Shown here one piece after another: positions 32,933 through 38,467 of a stretch of DNA of 38,467 bases (position 1 is its first letter; each line of letters opens with the position of its first letter). The stretch comes from an uncultured Duncaniella sp. (GTDB taxonomy: Bacteria; Bacteroidota; Bacteroidia; Bacteroidales; Muribaculaceae), in assembly GCA_910587515.1 (NCBI GenBank), contig CAJULW010000029.1:1-38467 (forward strand), given 5' to 3'. A program made the translations under genes and the position numbers. Under the pieces are notes generated by a model that saw only the letters and a list, made by a program, of their open reading frames with translations, did not search any database and was not told the origin of the DNA.

Positions 32933-33052
32933 GATTCGCTATCTCAGCTGGTTGCCTTTTAAAGCAGAGCGTCAGCGAGGCTTTGAAAGGTCTTGAGAGT
33001 TACAACACTTTTAATGTTGGGGTCCTGGGTTCGAGCCCCAGGCGGATCACCA
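32933..33052 (+). other. tRNA-Lys-like sequence with a 49-nt insertion in the D arm, including the right attachment site
   Basis: 32933-32952 copies the first 20 nt of tRNA-Lys with one change. 32953-33001 is an insertion with an 11-bp hairpin (32955-32965 with 32980-32990). 33002-33052 is the perfect 51-bp repeat of the tRNA 3' part with CCA. The changed base turns D-stem GCTC into TCTC; GAGA at 32995-32998 can pair with it, so a cloverleaf with an enlarged D arm remains possible. The 5' half is element DNA and the 3' part is the displaced chromosomal end. Unlikely to be a working tRNA, but more than a plain attachment remnant. Confidence 0.75.
33002..33052 (+). repeat. Right attachment site, 51-bp tRNA-Lys 3' part
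   Basis: Exact copy of 22905-22955. It marks the right end of the 10.1-kb element and the left end of the next insertion. Confidence 0.93.
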
Positions 33053-33055
33053 AAG

Positions 33056-33086
33056 AAGGTCTTCAGCAATGAAGACCTTTTCTTTT
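33056..33086 (+). terminator. Terminator after the right attachment site
   Basis: Perfect 9-bp stem (33056-33064 with 33071-33079), 6-nt loop and a T-rich tail. Probably a terminator originally serving tRNA-Lys, either chromosomal or brought by the second insertion. Confidence 0.85.
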
Positions 33087-33150
33087 CAAAAATATTCACC
33101 GCCTCTGATGCTCAGTCAGTTATCCATTCTTTTGAGGCAGTATATAAGGT

Positions 33151-33264
33151 GGTAACACCATCAAAAAAAAACGAGAAAAAGCGACACACTTGGACGTAAA
33201 AAGCCCCCTCGGGACGGTTTTTGTGTTACCGTAGCTGTGTTACCAATCTCACAAATGTGTTACC
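33151..33264 (+). repeat. TGTGTTACC arm-type sites of the second integrase
   Basis: TGTGTTACC occurs at 33222, 33236 and 33256, and an inverted near-copy (GGTAACACC) at 33151. They cluster between the attachment site and the integrase start, as arm-type sites do, and differ from the GTTAAACC sites of the first integrase. Confidence 0.6.
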
Positions 33265-33267
33265 ATT

Positions 33268-34443
33268 ATGAGTAAGTACGTCAGATTATTCTTCAACCGG
33301 AAGAAGAAAGCCACAACAACAGTGGCAGGAGCCATTGAAATCGTAGTTTGCCTACAAAGGGAACGCTGTTATTTTCATTCAGGACATAACGTTACCCTCG
33401 ACCAATGGGAGAATGGAATGGTGGTTAATCATCCGCGTGCCGTTGTTATCAATGAGGAAATCCAAAAGAAAGTGACAGAGTTTGAGCATATTCTTATAGC
33501 CATGCAGGTGAATAAGGATGATATGACCATTGCCCAATTCAAAACATACCTAAGTGCAGACGGTGGCAATCGCCGTAATTTTATGGCATGGCTCAGGGAA
33601 CGTATCAATAATCGTCCGCTTCGCGAAGGTACTCGAAAAGGGCATTTAACCACATACAAAGCACTTGAACGATTCGACAAGTTCAAAACCTTTGATGATG
33701 TAACCTTGCAACATATCTATCAGTTCGATCTTTTCATAAGGGAGGAGCAAACCTGTACGATGAAAGGGAAGCCAATCATAAGAAGCCAGGCTGCCATCCA
33801 CAACTATCACAAACGGTTTAAGTCGTATGTAGCTGAAGCTTTCCGTCTCGGACTTATCAAGGAAAATCCATACGAGCGTTTTCAAGATAAACGTGGGGAG
33901 AAAAGCGACCGTCCTCACCTCACCGAAGCACAAGTGAAAAAGCTAATCCGGATGCGGGAAGAAAGCACGGATGCCGTAATGAACAGGTATCTTGACTTCT
34001 TTCTCTTCCAGACTTTTACAGGCATGGCATATAGCGATGCCAAATCATTCGATTATGAACAGCACGTTGTCACCATTGATGGCAAAGATTACATTGACGG
34101 ACATCGTATAAAGACAGGAAATGAGTTTGTAACCCCCATTCTACCAATTACACAGAAAATCTTGGAACGTAACAATTACAAGATGGAAATAACCTCCAAT
34201 CAGAAATACAACCAATTCCTTAAAGGTATAGGCTTGGCTCTCAATTGTTCTTTCCCATTAACCACACATATTGCCCGCCATACATTCGCCTGTACGGTGG
34301 CTCTCGGACAGGGTATATCCAAAGAGGTATTACAATTTATGATGGGGCATACCTCAATAAAGACAACTGAAATTTATGCAAAGTTGCCAATGCAATATGT
34401 GTCGCAGAATATTGGGGATAAGATGTTCAGAGCGTGGAAGTAA
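33268..34443 (+). CDS. Second tyrosine recombinase (integrase)
   Basis: Site-specific recombinase, 391 aa, Bacteroidetes type. An N-terminal arm-binding domain (about 1-95, NVTLDQWENG) is followed by a SAM-like core-binding domain (about 105-205) and a catalytic domain with FTGMAYSDAKSFD, HIARHTFACTVALGQG and MMGHTSIKTTEIYAKL (Arg, His, His, Tyr). It is clearly different in sequence from the integrase at 23066 and has different putative arm sites, so it is not a duplicate. It lies 215 bp from the tRNA repeat and reads away from it, so it probably used the same site. Confidence 0.93.
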   Translation: MSKYVRLFFNRKKKATTTVAGAIEIVVCLQRERCYFHSGHNVTLDQWENGMVVNHPRAVVINEEIQKKVTEFEHILIAMQVNKDDMTIAQFKTYLSADGGNRRNFMAWLRERINNRPLREGTRKGHLTTYKALERFDKFKTFDDVTLQHIYQFDLFIREEQTCTMKGKPIIRSQAAIHNYHKRFKSYVAEAFRLGLIKENPYERFQDKRGEKSDRPHLTEAQVKKLIRMREESTDAVMNRYLDFFLFQTFTGMAYSDAKSFDYEQHVVTIDGKDYIDGHRIKTGNEFVTPILPITQKILERNNYKMEITSNQKYNQFLKGIGLALNCSFPLTTHIARHTFACTVALGQGISKEVLQFMMGHTSIKTTEIYAKLPMQYVSQNIGDKMFRAWK

Positions 34444-34450
34444 AAATTCA

Positions 34451-34482
34451 AAAGGGAGATGATGAAAAACATCTCCTTTTTG
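34451..34482 (+). terminator. Terminator after the second integrase
   Basis: GGAGATG (34455-34461) pairs with CATCTCC (34470-34476), extendable with one mismatch, followed by TTTTTG. Confidence 0.75.
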
Positions 34483-34632
34483 TTTGCTATTTATGCAGAT
34501 GGCAAATTAACGATAATCAATTGTCAAGGAATTTCTTACTACTGCTGAAAATCAATATTATATACAGTCCAAGAAACAAGCCGGGTACATTAACTCCCGG
34601 AAAACAACTTAAAGATGGTGACAAGGGTTCGA

Positions 34633-35079
34633 TTATTTCAATTTCCTGACTATCTCCCTACATCCTTTCTCGATGGTATTGAAGCATGTGTAATATACCT
34701 GTGCTGACTGATAGTGAGGATCCGGGAGGTCTGAAGATTCTCCGAAACAGATGTCGTTAAATAATGCGATACAATTCCAATGTGATGGATCCAATAACCG
34801 TATCACTTCGGTCTTATGTTGCCTTGTCATAACAATGATTCGGTCTGCTGCATTAACCAATTCCGCAGTTATCATCACAGCCTTACCACCCATCGAATAT
34901 CCATGCTCCGCCGCTATTTGACACATGATTCCTTCACGTTCTTGTCCGTATGGAACATCTGTTCCACATGACGACACCTCAATGTCCTCAAGATTCTTTT
35001 CTTGAATCATTTTTCTCAAAATGACCTCGGCAACTGCCGAGCGGCTTGCATTACCGGTACACACAAATACGATTTTCAT
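34633..35079 (-). CDS. Low-molecular-weight protein tyrosine phosphatase family protein
   Basis: 148-aa cytoplasmic phosphatase of the LMW-PTP/arsenate-reductase fold. The active-site loop is at the N-terminus (VCTGNASRS: Cys, five residues, Arg-Ser) and the general-acid Asp is in DLPDPHY. The loop differs from classical CLGNxCRSP. It could dephosphorylate proteins or small molecules, or reduce arsenate; the sequence does not decide. Last gene of a minus-strand unit with the MFS and SMR transporters (30 bp gap), so it probably serves the same stress response. Confidence 0.82.
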   Translation of the reverse strand: MKIVFVCTGNASRSAVAEVILRKMIQEKNLEDIEVSSCGTDVPYGQEREGIMCQIAAEHGYSMGGKAVMITAELVNAADRIIVMTRQHKTEVIRLLDPSHWNCIALFNDICFGESSDLPDPHYQSAQVYYTCFNTIEKGCREIVRKLK

Positions 35080-35109
35080 TGGAGCGAATTTATTTATAAA
35101 ATGAATATG

Positions 35110-36303
35110 TTACATTCCAGCCGGATCAACTTTTTGTTTTGAGCAATTGACAAGGAGAGAAGCCACTATGAAAAATATTCCCGTGCATACTACACCTGTC
35201 CACCCATAATGCTGCCAAGACAGACCGGAAACGAATGTACCGGCAGAACCACCCAAAAAGTAAATGGTCATATAAACGGTATTGATACGATTGATGGCAG
35301 ATGCGTCAAGGGCGACTACGCTGGTTTGATTCGACAAATGGATGCATTGCATACCAGCATCAATCAGCAAGATAGCAATTATTATCCACAAATAGCTGTC
35401 ATTCCCCCAAAATGCCAGTATCCATGCAGCCAACACTACACATCCTCCGGCAATAGAGAAGAACCTCGCACCATACTTTTGGACGTAGCCGCTGATGAAA
35501 ACCACCGCGGATGCACCTGCCAGTCCACACAAACCGAGTGCTCCGATAATGTCGTCGCTAGCAAAAAAAGGTTCCTGTTTCATCCGAAAAGCAAGGCAAC
35601 TCCACAAAGCGAAGAACGAGCCATATGCCAATGCCGCCCTCAGCGATGCTATACGCAAGTACGGGTATTGGGAGAGCAGGCGCAACAAAGATTTCATCAA
35701 CCTTGCATAACTTTCTTGAGAACTGGCAGACAGCATGGGTAGCATCCTGTGAATCATCAGGAAGCATCCGAGCATAAACAAGCAAGCCACAAAATAGACG
35801 GAACGCCATCCACATACGTCAGCCAGAAAGCCACTGAATACCCGTGAACCAAGAATGCCTATGAGCAGGCAAGATTGTATAATCCCTACGTTACGCACCT
35901 TGTGCGCAGGGGGTGAATAGTAAGATACTAACGGAATGAAAAATTGCGGCATAACCGAAGATGCGCCGGCAAGCAATGATGCGCCCCACACCCAATAGAT
36001 GTTCGGGGCAAGGGCTATGGCAAGCAAGGCGCACGAAGATATGATATAATTGGTCAATATCAGCTTCTTTCGTGAGACCAAATCACCAAGCGGGATGACA
36101 AACACAAGTCCGGTCACATAGCCTATCTGTGTCAGTGTCGCTACCATGCTAGCAGAAAAGTCGTTTACCGTGAAATCTTTTGCCATGCTACCCAACAAAG
36201 GTTGGTTGTAGTAGCAGTTGGCAACGGAAAGTCCAGTAGCAACTGCCATCAGAGCCAGCAGAGGTACCGGAATGCCTTGGTTTTCCCTTAATTCATACTT
36301 CAT
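35110..36303 (-). CDS. MFS transporter
   Basis: 397 aa with about 12 hydrophobic segments. The loop motif between segments 2 and 3 (GDLVSRKKLIL) is the MFS A-motif variant. Family features GYVTGLVFVIPLGD and NQTSVVALDASAINRINTVYM resemble multidrug or sugar-efflux MFS proteins. Inner membrane; substrate unknown, drug or metabolite export most likely. It starts 13 bp after the SMR gene, so the two are co-transcribed. Confidence 0.88.
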   Translation of the reverse strand: MKYELRENQGIPVPLLALMAVATGLSVANCYYNQPLLGSMAKDFTVNDFSASMVATLTQIGYVTGLVFVIPLGDLVSRKKLILTNYIISSCALLAIALAPNIYWVWGASLLAGASSVMPQFFIPLVSYYSPPAHKVRNVGIIQSCLLIGILGSRVFSGFLADVCGWRSVYFVACLFMLGCFLMIHRMLPMLSASSQESYARLMKSLLRLLSQYPYLRIASLRAALAYGSFFALWSCLAFRMKQEPFFASDDIIGALGLCGLAGASAVVFISGYVQKYGARFFSIAGGCVVLAAWILAFWGNDSYLWIIIAILLIDAGMQCIHLSNQTSVVALDASAINRINTVYMTIYFLGGSAGTFVSGLSWQHYGWTGVVCTGIFFIVASLLVNCSKQKVDPAGM

Positions 36304-36316
36304 TTGTCACTTCCTT

Positions 36317-36643
36317 TCAGTATGACACGACTTTCAATCCTATCAAGGATGCAATGAGCGTGAAGAGGAAGAAAAGCCGTATGGGAGTGGCAGGTTCCTT
36401 GAAAACGAATATCCCAATCAAAACCGTACCAACCGCTCCGATTCCCGTCCAAATGGCGTACGCAGTTCCCAAAGGCAAAGTCTGTACTGCTTTGGCAAGC
36501 AAAGCCATGCTCAGTACGGTAGAGGCAAGGAAACCGCTTCCCCACAAATAAAATTCAACTCCTGATGCCGCTCTCGTTTTCCCTAAACAGAATGTGAGGC
36601 TCACCTCAAACAATCCTGCCAATAATAAGATTATCCAATTCAT
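36317..36643 (-). CDS. Small multidrug resistance (SMR) exporter, SugE/Gdx-like
   Basis: 108 aa, four membrane helices, works as a dimer. The essential Glu lies in the first helix (LLLAGLFEVSLTF). The stretch LPLGTAYAIWTGIGAVGTVLIG is nearly the SugE/Gdx pattern, so a guanidinium-type or quaternary-ammonium substrate is more likely than a broad EmrE range (inference). First gene of the SMR-MFS-phosphatase unit, divergent from a Crp-like regulator. No guanidine riboswitch is seen upstream. Confidence 0.9.
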   Translation of the reverse strand: MNWIILLLAGLFEVSLTFCLGKTRAASGVEFYLWGSGFLASTVLSMALLAKAVQTLPLGTAYAIWTGIGAVGTVLIGIFVFKEPATPIRLFFLFTLIASLIGLKVVSY

Positions 36644-36668
36644 ACCTATGATTTATTAAATTCGGGCG

Positions 36669-36676
36669 CAAAAATA
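36669..36676 (-). promoter_or_regulatory. Probable -7 box of the efflux unit
   Basis: On the minus strand this reads TATTTTTG (TAnnTTTG), 26 nt before the SMR start. The paired repeat at 36697-36738 lies where the -33 region should be. Confidence 0.5.
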
Positions 36677-36696
36677 AATAAGCAATCCCTAATAGC

Positions 36697-36738
36697 TTTT
36701 TGCATTTGGCAAAAACAGACTTTTCATTTGACAAAAAA
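36697..36738. promoter_or_regulatory. Paired operator-like repeats between SMR and Crp-like genes
   Basis: CATTTGnCAAAAA preceded by TTTT occurs twice, 22 bp apart (about two helical turns). The first copy is also an inverted repeat, TTTTGC-N5-GCAAAA (36698-36714). Candidate binding sites of the divergent Crp-like regulator. Confidence 0.5.
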
Positions 36739-36772
36739 CATCTGTTTATTCTCGTTTCCGTATGCTATTTTA

Positions 36773-36780
36773 TAATTTTG
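36773..36780 (+). promoter_or_regulatory. -7 box of the Crp-like gene
   Basis: TAATTTTG fits TAnnTTTG, 23 nt before ATG 36804. Confidence 0.5.
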
Positions 36781-36803
36781 CACACTAACAACAGCAATGA
36801 ACT

Positions 36804-37367
36804 ATGGATATAAAGGAAATCATCAACCAAAGATATGCCATGCCGGACGCATCTTTGGACAGGTTGCGACAATGCCTGACGGAAGTCTCATATCCCAAAG
36901 GATTCCGAGTATTGGAATGCGGCAAGGTAGAGAAAGACATCTTTTTCATTAAACAAGGCATTGTCCGTGCCTATACTTCGGTGGATGGAAAAGAAATTAC
37001 TTTTTGGGTCGGCAAAGAGGGAGCGACCCTTGTTTCTATGAAAGGCTATGTAAATGACGAGCCGGGATATGAAACAATGGAATTGATGGAAGATTCCGTC
37101 TTATATGTATTGAAAAGGAAAAAACTGAAAGAGTTGTTTTCGGAAGACTTGCACATCGCCAATTGGGGACGGCGTTATGCGGAGATGGAGCTGCTTGCCA
37201 CTGAGGAACGGCTGATTTCTATGTTGTCCGCTATCGCTTCGGAACGGTATAAGGAGCTATTGGAGAAAGAACCAGATTTATTACAGCGATTGCCGTTGGG
37301 AAGTATCGCCACCTATTTAGGCGTAACGCAGGCAAGTCTGAGCCGGATTAGGGCAAAAGTAAGATAA
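36804..37367 (+). CDS. Crp/Fnr-family transcription regulator
   Basis: 187 aa. The N-terminal cyclic-nucleotide-binding-like beta-roll is at about 20-110 (KGFRVLECGKVEKDIFFIKQGIVRAY). A dimer helix follows at about 110-140, and the short C-terminal winged-helix DNA-binding domain ends in IATYLGVTQASLSRIRAKV. The cAMP phosphate-binding Arg-Ser signature is absent and there is no Fnr cysteine cluster, so the signal is unknown. It stands divergent to the SMR-MFS-phosphatase unit with paired repeats between, and probably controls that unit and itself. Confidence 0.88.
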   Translation: MDIKEIINQRYAMPDASLDRLRQCLTEVSYPKGFRVLECGKVEKDIFFIKQGIVRAYTSVDGKEITFWVGKEGATLVSMKGYVNDEPGYETMELMEDSVLYVLKRKKLKELFSEDLHIANWGRRYAEMELLATEERLISMLSAIASERYKELLEKEPDLLQRLPLGSIATYLGVTQASLSRIRAKVR

Positions 37368-37469
37368 CTTCGAGCAAACAGTCAAAGCATAAATATCAAA
37401 AGTGCTACAAAGAAGCCAAAATATATGCTTCCCAAGCACTATTTTGAAAAGAGGATTGTGAAAAAAGGA

Positions 37470-38467
37470 TTACAGGCTGACTCCTCCTCGTCCTCTATCA
37501 ATCCTCCAATCATACCGACCTTCCGCGACATCGCCAACCTCGTTGAGTGTATGGCGATGTTTTATTTCATCAAAGGGCTGTCGGTGTTCCGCATAGTCAC
37601 AGAGCCATGCGCCGACCGCTTTCTGCTGCTCCGTGGTCTCTCCGTAGCTCTGCATCACGCTCTTGATGTCGGCGGCTTCAGAGGGAGAGAAGATAGACTT
37701 GTACCGCTCCGTGGCGAAATGGATAATCGCTTCAACGGCTCGCCTGAACACCTCGCTTGCCTTGTAGAGAATATCTGCGATGATATTCAGAATATCCCGG
37801 CTCGATTTCAGTTCACCCTGCAACCGCTCTATGGTCTTGTCCTTCTCCGCCGTTGCCCGGCTCACCGCCATGCTGATGCGGCGCTGCTCCCCGGTCTTCT
37901 GCTCCTGAAGCTGTCGCAGAGCCGTGTCCCTCTCGGATTCATAAGTGTCAGCGATTGCCATGGCACTGTCACGCTCCAGTTCGACCGCACGCTTCGCCTC
38001 GGTCAGTGCCTTCGTCCGTTTCGCCACCTCTTTCCTGACGGCATCGGGGAAAGATTCTTTGATATGCTCATTCTCGGCTTTCAGTCTCTCGTTCTCCTGC
38101 TCGATGGCTGCGTACTTGCCTTTGCCGAAAAGGTTGGCGATGCCGGACTTTATGCTGTCCGTGTTCTCCCGGTCAACCTCTCTCGCGCGTTCCTCCTTTT
38201 CGGCGATTTCGCTGTCAAGTTCCGCGCTGCGACGCTGCTTCTCCTCGTTCCCGATCTGGAGTTTTTCATGTTCGGATTTGGCATTGTCCGTTTCACGGAT
38301 CGCGGCATCCCTGTCGGCTTCGGCTGCTTCCTTTTCCGCCTTTACCTGTTCGGCTTCCTGCTTCTGCTTGGCAAGAATGAAATCAGCGCGTTCAAGATGC
38401 TCCTTTCCCGTCTGCTCCTTTGAGCTGCCCCTTTCCATGTCAAGAGACTCAGCCAAGAGCGTCTGCA
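37470..38467 (-). CDS. C-terminal part of a mobilisation (MobV/Pre-like) coiled-coil protein, cut by window edge
   Basis: The frame is open to the window edge (upstream codons read QTLL before AESLDME), so the start lies outside; at least 332 residues are visible. Most is highly charged coiled coil (about 30-210), with NLFGKGKYAAIEQENERLKAENEHI typical of the C-terminal half of Bacteroidales plasmid mobilisation/recombination proteins. A short globular end follows (ADIKSVMQSYGETTEQQKAVG). The relaxase domain itself is not visible, so the family call rests on the tail only. Convergent with the Crp-like gene. Confidence 0.55.
   Translation of the reverse strand, partial: QTLLAESLDMERGSSKEQTGKEHLERADFILAKQKQEAEQVKAEKEAAEADRDAAIRETDNAKSEHEKLQIGNEEKQRRSAELDSEIAEKEERAREVDRENTDSIKSGIANLFGKGKYAAIEQENERLKAENEHIKESFPDAVRKEVAKRTKALTEAKRAVELERDSAMAIADTYESERDTALRQLQEQKTGEQRRISMAVSRATAEKDKTIERLQGELKSSRDILNIIADILYKASEVFRRAVEAIIHFATERYKSIFSPSEAADIKSVMQSYGETTEQQKAVGAWLCDYAEHRQPFDEIKHRHTLNEVGDVAEGRYDWRIDRGRGGVSL

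Larger units (their letters stand above)
22956..33052. mobile_element. Integrative element in tRNA-Lys, about 10.1 kb, satellite-like
   Basis: Bounded by the 51-bp direct repeat, with a tyrosine integrase next to the left end and matching doubled GTTAAACC arm sites at both ends (23034-23059, 32865-32890). Content: integrase, unknown 293-aa protein, helicase-like gene with internal TAG codons, small membrane protein, DUF3871-like protein, serine recombinase, an attenuated lipoprotein/membrane/transglutaminase-like operon, and a putative abortive-infection protein. There are no capsid, tail, relaxase or conjugation genes. Size, tRNA site, one replication-type helicase and defence cargo resemble a phage satellite or small integrative element; which of the two is inference. 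Confidence 0.85.
33053..38467. mobile_element. Second, tandem insertion at the same tRNA-Lys site (right end outside window)
   Basis: A second integrase with its own arm sites begins directly after the 51-bp repeat. Efflux and regulator genes and a mobilisation-like gene follow. The right attachment site is not in the window, so extent and integrity are unknown. Confidence 0.5.

Noticed and set aside
32933..33052. An amber-suppressor tRNA at the right end
   Set aside because: The anticodon loop is identical to tRNA-Lys (UUU), so it cannot read TAG by normal pairing; no CUA-anticodon tRNA was found in the window.
22956..33052. A CRISPR array
   Set aside because: No regularly spaced repeat series was seen here or elsewhere in the window; repeats are only arm sites and attachment cores.
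32993..33199. A 68-codon frame across the right attachment site
   Set aside because: Made of tRNA and terminator sequence.
36644..36803. A guanidine riboswitch upstream of the SugE-like gene
   Set aside because: No paired ACGR-loop hairpins or other known guanidine motif is visible.
37425..38423. A 332-codon plus-strand open frame at the right edge
   Set aside because: It is antisense to a coiled-coil protein with strong family-like composition; low-complexity coiled-coil genes often leave long open frames on the other strand.

Overview
The window looks like a chromosome segment of a Bacteroidales bacterium, probably from the gut and close to the Muribaculaceae/Bacteroides group (inference). 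The evidence is the repeated Bacteroidetes promoter signature (TTG, about 19-20 nt, TAnnTTTG), the rpsF-rpsR-rplI operon, BACON and DUF3871-type proteins, a regulator built on the sensor of hybrid two-component systems, and Bacteroidetes-type tyrosine integrases.

Layout. Bases 1-1572 hold a lipoprotein whose signal peptide is frameshifted and a decayed AT-rich gene. Bases 1739-2973 are the ribosomal S6-S18-L9 operon with its own promoter and terminator. Bases 3219-6147 encode an outer-membrane beta-barrel protein with a TonB-receptor-like plug. Bases 6195-14967 form a pectin locus: a secreted SGNH/CE12-like acetylesterase and a large multidomain CE8 pectin methylesterase in one operon, then a membrane sensor-regulator with a periplasmic propeller joined directly to an AraC DNA-binding domain, with no kinase or receiver. 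Bases 15062-21803 are housekeeping genes (mutS, a SIMPL protein, a PAS protein, alaS).

A tRNA-Lys(UUU) gene at 22880-22955 is the insertion site of a roughly 10.1-kb element (22956-33052). It is bounded by a perfect 51-bp direct repeat of the tRNA 3' part and by matching doubled GTTAAACC arm sites. It carries a tyrosine integrase, an unknown 293-aa protein, a helicase-like gene, a small membrane protein, a DUF3871-like protein, a serine recombinase, an attenuator-controlled operon (BACON lipoprotein, membrane protein, transglutaminase-like protein) and a putative AbiC-type abortive-infection protein.

The main discovery is the helicase gene (25524-27377, minus strand). It is continuously open for 617 codons only if TAG is read as an amino acid: it has eight in-frame TAG codons, no in-frame TAA or TGA, and ends with TAA. 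Motif context (DEF-TAG after the Walker B Asp-Glu) suggests TAG = Gln, the code used by some gut phages. Neighbouring chromosomal genes use TAG as stop, so the gene should be silent in this host unless amber suppression is supplied. One explanation is a satellite-like element keyed to a recoded phage; another is a relic captured from one.

From 33056 a second tyrosine integrase with its own arm sites starts a tandem insertion. It carries a small-multidrug-resistance exporter, an MFS transporter, a low-molecular-weight phosphatase, a divergent Crp/Fnr-type regulator and, at the right edge, the C-terminal part of a mobilisation-like coiled-coil protein. Its far end lies outside the window.
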